DNA of 64,000 nt, taken from assembly GCA_025934435.1 (NCBI GenBank), contig JAICYB010000003.1, forward strand, positions 31,996 through 95,995, in the 5' to 3' direction. How positions within the stretch are numbered: the first letter of the stretch is position 1; each line of letters starts with the position of its first letter. The notes beneath the pieces are model-generated. The model was not told the origin of the DNA. It did not search any database and worked only from the letters and a program-made list of their open reading frames with translations. Below are positions 24,464-33,257 of the stretch, in pieces. A program made the translations under genes and the position numbers. This stretch comes from Actinomycetes bacterium (GTDB taxonomy: Bacteria > Actinomycetota > JAICYB01).

Positions 24464-25714
24464 ATGAAGAGACCACGAGTGGTGGTGCTGGGCGCCGGCT
24501 TCGCCGGGCTCGCCGCAGCCAAGCGGCTCGCCAACGAACCCGTCGACGTGCTCATCGTCGATCGCCGGAATTACCACACGTTCTCGCCGCTCCTGTACCA
24601 GGTCGCGACGGCCGGATTGAACCCCGCCGACGTCGCCTATCCCGTCCGCTCGATCTTCCGGAAGGCGCCGAACGTCTCGTTCCGGCAGGGAAGTGTTTCG
24701 TCCGTCGAGAGCGCGGAGCATCTCGTCTGTCTCGATGACGGGACGGCGCTCGCCTACGACTACCTCGTCGTCGCACTCGGCGCGACGACGAACTTCTTCG
24801 GCGTGCCGGGCGCGGCTGAGTTCGCCTTCCCGTTGTACCGGCTCGGCGGTGCGGTGCATCTGCGGAACCAGATCATGTCGCGGTTCGAGGCCGCCGATGC
24901 GCATCCGGACGCCATCGCCGACGGCGCGCTCACCTTCGTCATCGTCGGCGGCGGGCCGACGGGGGTGGAGATGGCGGGTGCGATGGTCGAGATCCTCGAA
25001 TCCGTTCTGTTCAAGGACTACCCGCACATCGATCGAAGCGTCCCGCGCATCGTCCTTGTCGAGATGCTGGACGTGCTCCTGTCCGCGTTCAAGGACAGCG
25101 CACAGCGACACGCGTACGAAGCGCTCGTCGACCGCGGTGTAGAGATACGCACGGGAACGCAAGTGAGCGAGATCGCCGCGAACCGTGTGCACTTCTCCTC
25201 CGGCGAAGAGCTTCCCGCGCAGACCGTCGTGTGGGCGGCCGGAGTGACGGCGGCTCCGGTGGCCGAACTCATCGAGGACGCATCACTCGCGCGCGCCGGG
25301 CGTGTGGTCGTCGAGCCCGACCTCTCGCTCCGCGAACACCGGGAAGTGTTCATCGCCGGGGACCTCGCGGCGTCGGATCAACCGCAGCTCGCGCCCGTGG
25401 CGATCCAGGGTGGGTCGCACGCGGGCAAGCAGATCCTGCGCCGGCTGAGCGGAAGGGCAACGAAGCCGTTCCACTACCGCAGCCGCGGGATCATGGCGAC
25501 GATCGGACGCCGCGCCGCCGTCGCCGAGCTTCCGCTCGGGATCTCGCTGTCGGGAACGTTCGCGTGGCTCGCGTGGCTCGTCCTGCACTTGTTCTGGCTG
25601 ATCGGCTTCCGCAACCGAATCTCGGTTCTGATCAACTGGGGCTACAACTACCTCGCGTGGGAGCGAGGGCCGCGGATGATCGTCGACTTCGACGAGCCGC
25701 ATCGCATGATGTAG
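24464..25714 (+). CDS. ndh: Type 2 NADH:quinone dehydrogenase (NDH-2)
   Basis: 416 residues of the two-dinucleotide-binding-domain flavoprotein family. The FAD site is VVVLGAGFAGLAAAK and the NADH site is FVIVGGGPTGVEMAG near 155-170. VFIAGDLAA is the C-terminal FAD signature. A C-terminal membrane-associating segment (SGTFAWLAWLVLHLFWLIGF) fits NDH-2. The enzyme passes electrons from NADH to menaquinone without pumping protons. I start at the ATG preceded by GGAAGGCGAG; the ATG six codons earlier is an alternative. The next gene starts 3 nt after the stop. Confidence 0.92.
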   Translation: MKRPRVVVLGAGFAGLAAAKRLANEPVDVLIVDRRNYHTFSPLLYQVATAGLNPADVAYPVRSIFRKAPNVSFRQGSVSSVESAEHLVCLDDGTALAYDYLVVALGATTNFFGVPGAAEFAFPLYRLGGAVHLRNQIMSRFEAADAHPDAIADGALTFVIVGGGPTGVEMAGAMVEILESVLFKDYPHIDRSVPRIVLVEMLDVLLSAFKDSAQRHAYEALVDRGVEIRTGTQVSEIAANRVHFSSGEELPAQTVVWAAGVTAAPVAELIEDASLARAGRVVVEPDLSLREHREVFIAGDLAASDQPQLAPVAIQGGSHAGKQILRRLSGRATKPFHYRSRGIMATIGRRAAVAELPLGISLSGTFAWLAWLVLHLFWLIGFRNRISVLINWGYNYLAWERGPRMIVDFDEPHRMM

Positions 25715-25716
25715 GC

Positions 25717-26463
25717 ATGCCCGTCCGCGAGAACCGCAGTCACTGGAACGAAACGAGCGCGCGCTACCAGGCCGCGCACGATGCGCAACTCACGGCTGCG
25801 GGCGAGGGTTGGGGAGCGTGGTCCGTCCCGGAGTCCGATCTGAACGCGCTCGGTGATCTCACGGGCTTACGCGTGCTCGAGCTCGGTTGCGGCGCGGGGC
25901 AGTGGTCGGCCGTCCTTGCGGACGACGGCGTCGACGTCATCGGCTTGGATCTTTCCGATCAACAGCTCAAGGCGGCTCGCGAACACATGCGATCGCCGTA
26001 CCCGCTGGTGCAGGGCGCGGCGGAGTACGTTCCGTTCGCAGACGAGACGTTCGATCTCGTCTTCTGCGATCACGGCGGGCTCTCATGGTCCGAGCCGAAC
26101 GAGTCCATCCCGGAGTGTTCGCGCATCTTGAAGGACGGCGGACGACTCGTCTTCAACGTCTCGAGTCCAATCATGTCGATCACCTACGACGAAGTGTCCG
26201 ACGGCTGGAGCCCGAAGCTGCAGTCCTCGTACTTCGACGTCGGCTACTGGGAAGAAGGCGACGGATCGCGCAGCTATTCGCTTCCCTACGGCGAGTGGAT
26301 CCGCGTCTTCCGGCGCAACGGCTTCGCGATCGAGGATCTGATCGAACCCCGTCCCGCTCCGGACGCAGCCACGACGTACTACGACGTCGAGCCAAGTGAC
26401 TGGGCGCATCGGTGGCCGGCTGAAGCGCTCTGGGTCGTCAGTCGAGATCGACGCGCACGCTAA
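25717..26463 (+). CDS. SAM-dependent class I methyltransferase
   Basis: 248 residues. Motif I is VLELGCGAGQWS near 52-63, followed by VIGLDLSDQQLKAAREH and the Methyltransf_11 core FADETFDLVFCDHGGLSWSEP. A small-molecule or lipid substrate is usual for this family but cannot be named. It begins 3 nt after ndh, so it is probably in the same transcript. Its 3' end overlaps the convergent DUF385 gene by 26 bp. Confidence 0.85.
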   Translation: MPVRENRSHWNETSARYQAAHDAQLTAAGEGWGAWSVPESDLNALGDLTGLRVLELGCGAGQWSAVLADDGVDVIGLDLSDQQLKAAREHMRSPYPLVQGAAEYVPFADETFDLVFCDHGGLSWSEPNESIPECSRILKDGGRLVFNVSSPIMSITYDEVSDGWSPKLQSSYFDVGYWEEGDGSRSYSLPYGEWIRVFRRNGFAIEDLIEPRPAPDAATTYYDVEPSDWAHRWPAEALWVVSRDRRAR

Positions 26464-26896
26464 GGCGGTTCCCTCCGGCGAGCAGCAGGAAGAATCCGTT
26501 CATCGGGTTGATCCAGAACATCCGCTTCGTTGCGTCGTCGCGATCGAGGATCGTCGCCGTGCCTGCGTACCACCGACCGAGCGTCTTCACGCGGACGCGG
26601 GGGTTGGCCTCGATGTTGCGGATGTAGAAGGTGTCTCGTCCGAAACCGGCGACGAACCAGAAGGTCCGCTCGTGCAGACGAGCGCCGACCGGCGTCATAC
26701 GAAGAAGGCCGCTGCGGCGTCCCGTCGTCTCCACGAGGCCGAATCCAGGCACGAAGCCGACGAAGAGCTTGAAGAGCGGCATCGTCATCCGCTGATACGC
26801 ACGCACAACGTCACGCGGCGCGAAGCGTTCGAACAGCGGAACGCCCACGAACCAAAATGCGACCACAGCGAGCGACCACTTGGCGCCGCGCTTCAT
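26438..26896 (-). CDS. DUF385/DDN-type deazaflavin-dependent oxidoreductase
   Basis: 152 residues. A possible N-terminal membrane or signal helix (WSLAVVAFWFVGVPLF) leads into the split-barrel fold. LVETTGRRSGLLRMTPV is the typical first strand of F420-dependent nitroreductase-family (DDN-like) proteins, followed by VAGFGRDTFYIRNIEANPRV. F420 use is inferred from the family. The ATG overlaps the stop of the upstream acetyltransferase by the ATGA pattern, indicating a two-gene operon. Confidence 0.82.
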   Translation of the reverse strand: MKRGAKWSLAVVAFWFVGVPLFERFAPRDVVRAYQRMTMPLFKLFVGFVPGFGLVETTGRRSGLLRMTPVGARLHERTFWFVAGFGRDTFYIRNIEANPRVRVKTLGRWYAGTATILDRDDATKRMFWINPMNGFFLLLAGGNRLSVRVDLD

Positions 26897-27315
26897 AGCC
26901 GGAACTCGAACATCACGACGTCGCCGGTATATTCCGCGCCACCGCCGTGGTTGTACAGCGTCATCGCCGCTTTGTTCGGGCGATCGGTGAGCACCCACGC
27001 TTCCGTGCACCCGAGCGTGCGCGCGTTCTCGAGAGTCGCGTCCAGCAGGGCGCGTCCGATGCCACCGCGGCGACGCGACGGTGCGACGGCGACCTCGTTG
27101 ATCCAGAGCTCGGGAGCCTTCTTGTCCGGGTGGATGTAGTGGACGGACGAGACGAACCCGACGACGATCCCGTCGTCGATCGCGACCGCGACGTGATGTC
27201 GCGGGTCGGCGAGGAAGGCGCGAGCGGACGCGTCGTCGATGGGATCGTCGAAGACGCCCGGCTCGACGTTTCGTAAGACAGCCTCGTCCCCGGCGCGGAG
27301 CATCCGGATCTCCAT
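26893..27315 (-). CDS. GNAT acetyltransferase, AAC(3)-I-like
   Basis: 140 residues. The fold is GNAT: RRRGGIGRALLDATLENA is the acetyl-CoA loop, followed by LGCTEAWVLTD and a C-terminal YNHGGGAEYTGDVVMFEFRL. HYIHPDKKAPELWINEVAV strongly resembles the aminoglycoside 3-N-acetyltransferase AAC(3)-I group. Whether it modifies aminoglycosides is not shown; environmental homologues often have other substrates. It is divergent, with an 18-bp gap, from an APH(6)-like kinase gene, giving a resistance-like pair. Confidence 0.8.
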   Translation of the reverse strand: MEIRMLRAGDEAVLRNVEPGVFDDPIDDASARAFLADPRHHVAVAIDDGIVVGFVSSVHYIHPDKKAPELWINEVAVAPSRRRGGIGRALLDATLENARTLGCTEAWVLTDRPNKAAMTLYNHGGGAEYTGDVVMFEFRL

Positions 27316-27333
27316 ACGCGAAAGTATGTCGGC

Positions 27334-28188
27334 ATGGACGGATTCGTCGTTCCCGAACGGCTTCGGGCCTGCGCGACCGAGTGGGGCTTCGCGCCGTGGC
27401 TCGACGGGCTCGAGCAACGCGTGGACGACGCAGCGGAGCGGTGGATGCTCGACGTCGGCGCTCCGTTCGCCGGCAGCGGAACCGGATGGGTCGCTCCGGC
27501 GGTTCGTCCGGACGGAACGGACGTCGTCCTCAAGATCGCGCACCGCGAGGCGTCGAGCGAATTCGAAGCGGACGGTCTCCGCGCGTGGGAGGGGCGAGGC
27601 GCGGTCCGCGTGTTCGATTCCTATAAGACGGACGACTCCTGCGTCCTGCTGCTCGAGCGGTGCGTCCCGGGGACGATCCTTCGTGAGCTCGTCGACGAAC
27701 CGGAGCAGGACGAGATCGTCGCGTCGATCTTCCGCGAGCTCTGGTCGGTTCCCGTGCCGCCGGATCTCCCACCCCTCGCCGACATGGCTGCCATGTGGTC
27801 ACGCGAGATGGACGAGCTGGACGACCCCCTCGCGGACGAAGCCCGCTCGATCTTCGCGGAGCTTCCGCGGGACGCGACCGATCACGTCCTGCTCGCGACC
27901 GACCTGCACGCGTTCAACATGCTCCGTGCGGACCGGCGACCGTGGCTCGTCATCGATCCGAAGCCGTTCGTCGGTGATCCGTCCTACGACCCGGTGCAGC
28001 ACCTTCTGAACTGTCTCGACCGTGTCGCCGCGGATCCGCTCGGTGTCACCGAACGCGTCGCGGAGCTCTGCGGCGTCGATCTCGCCCGGCTCAGGCTGTG
28101 GCTGTTCGCGCGCTCGGTGTCGGAGTTCGGAGGATCGAGCTTCGACGCGCAGAAGATCCGATCGATCGCCATATCGCTCGCGCCATAA
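27334..28188 (+). CDS. APH(6)/StrB-like aminoglycoside or hydroxyurea phosphotransferase
   Basis: 284 residues of the aminoglycoside/hydroxyurea kinase family (APH_6_hur). VVLKIAHREASSEFEADGL holds the ATP-site lysine and partner Glu. TDLHAFNM has the catalytic Asp190 and Asn195, and WLVIDPKPFVGDPSYDPVQHLLN carries the metal-binding Asp208. The region is nearly identical in pattern to streptomycin 6-kinases. Activity on streptomycin is a family-level inference. The neighbour on the other strand is AAC(3)-I-like. Confidence 0.85.
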   Translation: MDGFVVPERLRACATEWGFAPWLDGLEQRVDDAAERWMLDVGAPFAGSGTGWVAPAVRPDGTDVVLKIAHREASSEFEADGLRAWEGRGAVRVFDSYKTDDSCVLLLERCVPGTILRELVDEPEQDEIVASIFRELWSVPVPPDLPPLADMAAMWSREMDELDDPLADEARSIFAELPRDATDHVLLATDLHAFNMLRADRRPWLVIDPKPFVGDPSYDPVQHLLNCLDRVAADPLGVTERVAELCGVDLARLRLWLFARSVSEFGGSSFDAQKIRSIAISLAP

Positions 28189-28218
28189 AGCGCGGGCTCC
28201 AGCGACCGACCCTTCATC

Positions 28219-28914
28219 GTGCCCGTCTGCCCGTCCTGCCACCTCGGCCTCCCATGGACCTACTCCACATGCCCGGACTGCGGCGGCGACCTGTGGGTCG
28301 CGAGCGAGGGAGACGAGGACGACCACATCGAGGTCGCGGCCGCCATGCAGATCGAGGATGAACCCGAGGTCGCGGTCGAGATCCTCGTGGCGGACGACCC
28401 CGACGAGCCGGACGAAGCCGACGAGCCCGAGATCGCCCCTGTACCGAGAGCGCGGAAGCCCGAACGGAAACGGAAGACGCCATCGTCCCGTCCGAAGACC
28501 AAGCGGACGAAGCCGGTCCGTCCGCCGGAGCCTCCGGCCCGTGAACTCGTCGTCGTGCCGCCGCCTGCCGGAAGCGATCGTGAAGCGGAGATCGACGTCG
28601 AGATCACGTTCGGCGTCCGGCTCGGTGATCTCGACCAGGTTGCCGGCATCGCGGAGAACTCGATGCGCGTGATCGTGTGTGAGTCGGCGTTCGTCCCCGA
28701 GGAGGCCGAGCCCATCGAGATCGCTTCGATCGGCTCAGCCGTCTTGCGAAAGACACGCGCCGACCTGTACCGGGAGCTCACACTCGAGCTCACGGGCGGC
28801 GCCACAGTGACGTTCCGGTGGCTGCCGGAGTACAACGACGATCCGACGACCGTCCCTGTACTCCGTGCAGCCCTCGGCGATCGACTGCGTTCCTTCGAGC
28901 TGGCGGCGAGTTAA
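28219..28914 (+). CDS. Zinc-ribbon protein with acidic and basic low-complexity linker
   Basis: 231 residues from a GTG. The zinc ribbon has C4, C7, C18 and C21. A strongly acidic stretch (about 35-75) is followed by a strongly basic one (about 78-115, RKPERKRKTPSSRPKTKRTK). The folded C-terminal domain (about 125-231) has FGVRLGDLDQVAGIAENSMRV and a VTFRWLPEYND strand. I do not recognise the C-terminal domain. No membrane helix is seen. Function unknown. Confidence 0.6.
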   Translation: MPVCPSCHLGLPWTYSTCPDCGGDLWVASEGDEDDHIEVAAAMQIEDEPEVAVEILVADDPDEPDEADEPEIAPVPRARKPERKRKTPSSRPKTKRTKPVRPPEPPARELVVVPPPAGSDREAEIDVEITFGVRLGDLDQVAGIAENSMRVIVCESAFVPEEAEPIEIASIGSAVLRKTRADLYRELTLELTGGATVTFRWLPEYNDDPTTVPVLRAALGDRLRSFELAAS

Positions 28915-28918
28915 CGAC

Positions 28919-29566
28919 TTACGGGTTGCACGCGCCCGGCGTCGTCGACGGATCGGTGCACAGTGGCCCGAGTCCCGAAGTCGCGTTCGGCCGTGTGACG
29001 AAGGCGAGCGGACCCGCCGTGTGGTCACCGTTGAACTGCGTCGGAGCTCCGACGAAGCCGCACCCCGCAGCTTCCGCGACGGAGTCGAACCAGAAGCCGA
29101 CGTGGAACGTGTTCGTCGGCGACAGACCGGTCGCGGCGTCGAACCCGAAGATCTGATCGAGCAGGATCGTCTTGATCTTGACGGTTCCCGTGCCGTCCCG
29201 CCCGACGTGCATGTCGGACTGGTACCAGGCCAACCCGAAGTTCGTGAACCCCGGCGTCGGCGTGCCGGTTGCCGTCTGAGGACTGTTCTGCACGGTGAAC
29301 AGATCGAAGTTGAGGTTCTTCTTGAAGTGCTTGAGTTTCAGCACGAGTGTGTCGTTGAGCTTGCCCCGCGTGACGGTCGCCTGAACGGCCGGAAGGACGT
29401 GCGAGTTCTGCCGCAAGCAGTTGATGTTCGGAAGAGACGCGCTCACGAACAACGGGAACTTGGTCCTGTGCACCTTCGCCGCCGCGGCGCCCGCCACGAG
29501 CGGCACCGCCGCACCGACGATCACCGCGATCGACAACACCAGCGCGAGACGCTGGGAGCGCTTCAT
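28919..29566 (-). CDS. Secreted protein of unknown function
   Basis: 215 residues. A clear signal peptide (MKRSQRLALVLSIAVIVGAA, cleaved near AAAAK) starts right after a perfect AAGGAGG ribosome site, so I reject the longer upstream frame. The mature part is rich in Thr, Asn and Phe, with repeated short beta-like strands (TNFGLAWYQSDMHV, TGTVKIKTILLDQIFGFD) and a few cysteines near the end (LGPLCTDPSTTPGACNP). It is probably an extracellular beta-rich domain. No enzyme motif is seen. Confidence 0.65.
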   Translation of the reverse strand: MKRSQRLALVLSIAVIVGAAVPLVAGAAAAKVHRTKFPLFVSASLPNINCLRQNSHVLPAVQATVTRGKLNDTLVLKLKHFKKNLNFDLFTVQNSPQTATGTPTPGFTNFGLAWYQSDMHVGRDGTGTVKIKTILLDQIFGFDAATGLSPTNTFHVGFWFDSVAEAAGCGFVGAPTQFNGDHTAGPLAFVTRPNATSGLGPLCTDPSTTPGACNP

Positions 29567-29697
29567 GCCCGCCTCCTTTGATCGACTACCCCCTGGACAG
29601 ATGATGCGCTTCGGACCGGGGCGAGACAAGACAGGGCCTTCGTAACCCTCGATACGCTACGGGCGTCGGTCTTGTCCGCCCGACCCAGGAGGCTCCC

Positions 29698-30471
29698 GTG
29701 CTGCTCGAAGGCAAGAAGGCGCTGATCTTCGGCGTCGCGAACGACATGTCCAACGCCTGGGGCATCGCGCAGGCCTTCCACGACAACGGAGCCGAGGTCG
29801 GCTTCAGTTCGATCGAGCAACTGATCGACAAGCGGGTTCGTCCGCTTGCGCAGCGGCTGGGCTCGACGTTCGTCGAACCGTGCGACGTCCAGGACGACGA
29901 TCAGATCCGCACAGTCTTCGAGAAGTGGGAGGCGGAACACGGAGCGCTCGACATCTTGGTGCACTCCCTCGCGTTCGCCCCGAAAGAGGACATGGAGCGG
30001 TCGTTCGTCGAGACGTCGCGCGAAGGGTTCCACATCGCGATGGACGTCAGCGCCTACTCGCTCGTCGCGCTGGTCCGTGAAGCGCGCCGGGTGCTGACGC
30101 GTGGTTCGTCCGTGATGACGCTCAGCTACTACGGCGCGGAGAAGGTCGTCGGCAATTACCGCGTGATGGGGATCGCGAAGGCCGCGCTCGAGTCCTGCAC
30201 GCGGTACCTCGCGGCGGAGCTCGGCCCCGAAGGGATACGCGTGAACGCGATCAGTCCCGGTCCGGTCCGGACACTGGCCGCGCACGGCGTGTCCGGCTTC
30301 AAGACCATGTACAAGTCGTTCCCGGAACTTGCGCCGCTCCGCTCGACGATCACCATCGAGGACGTCGGACGATGCGCCCTCTATCTCGCGAGCGATCTGT
30401 CCAGCGCGATCACCGGTGAAACCATCCACCCGGACGGCGGGTTCAACATCCTCGGCGTCGCCCACGAATAG
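29698..30471 (+). CDS. fabI: Enoyl-[acyl-carrier-protein] reductase FabI
   Basis: 257 residues from a GTG preceded by GGAGG. FGVANDMSNAWGIAQAF is the altered cofactor loop that sets FabI apart from other SDRs. The active site is Tyr154-x6-Lys161 with the second tyrosine at 144/145. SFKTMYKSF-like and DVGRCALYLASDLSSAITGE segments fit the substrate loop and dimer interface. The enzyme performs the last reduction in each round of fatty acid elongation using NADH and is the target of triclosan-type inhibitors. Confidence 0.93.
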   Translation: MLLEGKKALIFGVANDMSNAWGIAQAFHDNGAEVGFSSIEQLIDKRVRPLAQRLGSTFVEPCDVQDDDQIRTVFEKWEAEHGALDILVHSLAFAPKEDMERSFVETSREGFHIAMDVSAYSLVALVREARRVLTRGSSVMTLSYYGAEKVVGNYRVMGIAKAALESCTRYLAAELGPEGIRVNAISPGPVRTLAAHGVSGFKTMYKSFPELAPLRSTITIEDVGRCALYLASDLSSAITGETIHPDGGFNILGVAHE

Positions 30472-30494
30472 GACAGCCACCTGCGGTAAGGGTT

Positions 30495-30500
30495 TAACGT
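30495..30500 (+). promoter_or_regulatory. Candidate -10 box, leaderless spacing, for the triple zinc-ribbon gene
   Basis: TAACGT ends 6 nt before the ATG at 30507, consistent with an mRNA starting at or near the start codon. No clear -35. Confidence 0.35.
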
Positions 30501-30506
30501 GGGACG

Positions 30507-31745
30507 ATGACCGGCTTGGATGAGGTTCGCTGCCCGCGTGGGCACCTCACGTCGGCGAAGTTCCCGTTCTGCACCGAGTGCGGAGCGGAGCTGAACGCCG
30601 AAGGCGAAGACGACAACGTCGTTCGATGCCCGAACGGACACGTCGTCACCGGCGGTCACAAGTTCTGCATCGAATGTGGTGCGCCGGTCGAAGCCCCCGC
30701 AACGAGCGAGCCCGAACCGGCGACGCTCGCGGGACCCGCGGACGACATCGCCGAGGTCGACGAGGTGCGCTGCCCAAAGGGCCACCTGACACCCGCGGAA
30801 TATCCCTACTGCATCATCTGCGGTGCGGAGCTCGAGAAGAAGGACGAAGCGATCGCGGCGCCGCCCGCGCGCACTCCAGCCAAGCGCAGCGTTCGCCGAC
30901 GTCCTCGAGCGATCCCCGCCGTGACACCGGAGGAAGCGGCAGCGTCACCGGACGAACCACCGGCGCTCGAACCGCCGGGCACTGAAGAGATCACGCCGCC
31001 CCCATCACCCTCCGCGCGGCGCGCACCTCGTCCGCGCCGCGCGCCGCGTGCTCGGCCGTCGATCACGCAACCGGGTGACGATGGACCCGATGCGGTCGAC
31101 CAGCCGCCGGCGATCGTTGCGCCCGTCGCCGGTGAGCCGCAACACGAGGCGCCGATCGTCGCACCGGTCGCGTCCTATGCATCGGACGATGTCGACCCCT
31201 CGGAGGAGCTCTTCGCGCATACACCGGCAGCAGGCCGGGTTTCGGAACGTTCTCTGCGTCGTCCGAGTTTCGACCGTCAGCGTTGGGTCGTCCCGATCGC
31301 TGCGGGCGCCCTCGCGGTTATCGCGGCGATCGTTCTCGTACTGATCTTGCGCGGGGGCAATTCGAATCCGCAGCCGACGCCACTCGCGACCGCAAACGTC
31401 ACAACGACGAACGTTCCGACGACGGCGCCGACCGCGGCCCCGTCCGGCCCGAACGCGAACGTCCCGATGCGAGTTGTCTCATCGTCGGTTCACCCCGGCT
31501 CAACATCCGGCTCGTACACGGCGAGCGCGTCGGTTCGGAACCCGACGGACTTCGAGGCGCGGAACATCACGGTGACGTTCACCTTGAAGGACGCGGCCGG
31601 CGCCGTCCTCGCGACCGTTGTACGGACGATCCCGACGTTGCCCTCGGGCGGCACCGGGCCGATCACCGTCTCCGGCACCAACCCGGGAGGCAAGCAGCCG
31701 GCGAGCGTCTCGGTCACGGCCGTCGCGGCGCAGATCGCCTCCTGA
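30507..31745 (+). CDS. Triple zinc-ribbon membrane protein with extracytoplasmic beta domain
   Basis: 412 residues. Three zinc knuckles of one pattern, CPxGH then F/Y-C-x-x-CG, have ligands C9/H13/C22/C25, C41/H45/C54/C57 and C89/H93/C102/C105. A long Pro/Ala/Glu-rich linker follows, with an Arg-rich patch near 165-180. One membrane helix lies at about 275-295 (VVPIAAGALAVIAAIVLVLIL). After a Thr-rich stalk, the outer domain (about 325-412) resembles FxLYD/CARDB-type beta domains (SASVRNPTDFEARNITVTF). The topology is zinc-binding inside, beta domain outside. Function unknown. The next gene begins 3 nt later and also has a zinc ribbon. Confidence 0.65.
   Translation: MTGLDEVRCPRGHLTSAKFPFCTECGAELNAEGEDDNVVRCPNGHVVTGGHKFCIECGAPVEAPATSEPEPATLAGPADDIAEVDEVRCPKGHLTPAEYPYCIICGAELEKKDEAIAAPPARTPAKRSVRRRPRAIPAVTPEEAAASPDEPPALEPPGTEEITPPPSPSARRAPRPRRAPRARPSITQPGDDGPDAVDQPPAIVAPVAGEPQHEAPIVAPVASYASDDVDPSEELFAHTPAAGRVSERSLRRPSFDRQRWVVPIAAGALAVIAAIVLVLILRGGNSNPQPTPLATANVTTTNVPTTAPTAAPSGPNANVPMRVVSSSVHPGSTSGSYTASASVRNPTDFEARNITVTFTLKDAAGAVLATVVRTIPTLPSGGTGPITVSGTNPGGKQPASVSVTAVAAQIAS
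30950..30961 (+). repeat. Dispersed 12-mer GGACGAACCACC, exact copy 3
   Basis: Exact copy in plus orientation inside the triple zinc-ribbon gene, read as Pro-Asp-Glu-Pro-Pro. Confidence 0.7.
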
Positions 31746-31748
31746 TCG

Positions 31749-32480
31749 ATGCGCTGCCGGTACTGCGGTGCCGACATCGTGGACGGTGCCGCGTTCTGCG
31801 GTAATTGCGGCGAGAACCTTCGTTTTCAGGACGAACCAGCTCCCGCCGCAACAAGTCGCATGCCCGTCGTCGGCAGCTACGTGCAGCCCCGGTCGAACGA
31901 CAACGTCCAGGACGTCCTCGCGCGCATCGTCGGTGTCTACGCCATCGTCGGCCTCGGCGTCGCCTTCGCCGTCCTCCTTTTCTTGTGGGTGCTCGGCTTC
32001 TTCCACCGCGAGACCACGAGCTTCGGCGACATCGGGGGAGCGATCATCGGCGGAGTTGCCGTCATCATCGCTCTCGTTTTCGCCCTGCTGATCAGCTTCG
32101 TCCTCGCTGCGTTCGCCGCGCACTACGCGTCGCTGCGGCTCACGGAGCGGGACGGTGCCGTCTTCGCGGCCGGGATCGGTGCCGCCGTCGGACACTGCGT
32201 GCTCGTCCTCTGTATCGCGTTCGCGATCATCGGTGGCGTCAACCTGTTCTCGTCCACGGCGACTCCCGCGCCGACACCGACCCCATCCGACATCGCTTCG
32301 TGCCAGCAGACGTTCGGCGCGAACTCGCCGATCTGCGGCGGCAGCATCACCCCGACCATCCCGAAGGCGTCGACCTCGATCGATTACGGAGCGATAGCGA
32401 AAGGATGCATCGGCGCGATCCCGGCGGCCCTCGTCGGAGCGCTCGCGGCGATGGTGCTCTACGACCGGCAGCGCCGGTAA
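31749..32480 (+). CDS. Zinc-ribbon multi-pass membrane protein
   Basis: 243 residues. The N-terminal zinc ribbon has C3, C6, C17 and C20. About four membrane helices follow: near 60-85 (VGVYAIVGLGVAFAVLLFLWVLGF), 95-125, 140-165 and 220-238. A Pro/Thr-rich loop with two cysteines (SCQQTFGANSPICGG) lies between the last two. It starts 3 nt after the triple zinc-ribbon gene and is probably co-expressed with it. No family function is known to me. Confidence 0.65.
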   Translation: MRCRYCGADIVDGAAFCGNCGENLRFQDEPAPAATSRMPVVGSYVQPRSNDNVQDVLARIVGVYAIVGLGVAFAVLLFLWVLGFFHRETTSFGDIGGAIIGGVAVIIALVFALLISFVLAAFAAHYASLRLTERDGAVFAAGIGAAVGHCVLVLCIAFAIIGGVNLFSSTATPAPTPTPSDIASCQQTFGANSPICGGSITPTIPKASTSIDYGAIAKGCIGAIPAALVGALAAMVLYDRQRR

Positions 32481-32495
32481 GATATCCGGCGTCTG

Positions 32496-33257
32496 ATGAG
32501 CGAACGAGTCGCAGTCGTCACCGGGGCCAGTCGTGGGATCGGCAAGAAGTTGTGCGTCGATCTCGCGGCGAACGGCTACGACATCGTTTGCACGGCACGT
32601 TCGTCGAGCGACTCACCGGGCAAGCTCCCGGGAACGATCGACGAAACCGCTTCGCTGGTCGAAGAACAGGGGCGGAAGGCGATCGCCGTCGGTCTCGATG
32701 TCCGTGACGCCGACGCGGTGCAAGCCCTCGCGGAGCGCGTGTACGGCGAGTGGGGACGATGCGATCTCCTCATCAACAACGCCGCGGTCGCACCGCCGGG
32801 CCTGTCCCTCGAGGAGCCCATCAAGCGTTGGACGCTCGCCGTCGATGTGAACGTGAACGGACCGTTCTACTTCATGCATTCATTCGCGCCGCGGATGGAG
32901 TCCGGGCGAGTCATCAACATCTCGTCGGGCGCTTCACTCGCGCCGCAGTTCAACCGCGCCAGCTACACCGTGACGAAGCGCGCACTCGAAGCGCTGACCG
33001 AGTGTCACGCGTGGGAGCTTCGCGGGAAGACCGCCGTCAATTGCATCCAGCTCGAGCTGTCCGTGTGGACGGAGGGCTACACCGCCACGCTCGGTGAAGG
33101 CAATTACGACGGGTTCGAGGATCCGGTGATCATGTCCGACGCCGTGCTCTGGCTCGCCGATCAGCCGATCGACTACACGGGACACGTGCTCACGATCGCG
33201 AAGATGCGAGAGATGGGTGTGGTTCGTCCGGTGACGAAGGTCGGCGAGTCGACCTAG
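32496..33257 (+). CDS. SDR-family oxidoreductase
   Basis: 253 residues. The cofactor motif is TGASRGIG at 9-16, NNAA replaces NNAG at 94-97, and the catalytic Ser143/144, Tyr157 and Lys161 are present. The loop after the third strand is long (SSSDSPGKLPGTIDE), a feature of SDRs acting on bulky substrates. Substrate unknown. A TAAGAT box at 32478-32483 precedes the ATG by 12 nt. It converges on a MarR gene with overlapping stop codons. Confidence 0.88.
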   Translation: MSERVAVVTGASRGIGKKLCVDLAANGYDIVCTARSSSDSPGKLPGTIDETASLVEEQGRKAIAVGLDVRDADAVQALAERVYGEWGRCDLLINNAAVAPPGLSLEEPIKRWTLAVDVNVNGPFYFMHSFAPRMESGRVINISSGASLAPQFNRASYTVTKRALEALTECHAWELRGKTAVNCIQLELSVWTEGYTATLGEGNYDGFEDPVIMSDAVLWLADQPIDYTGHVLTIAKMREMGVVRPVTKVGEST

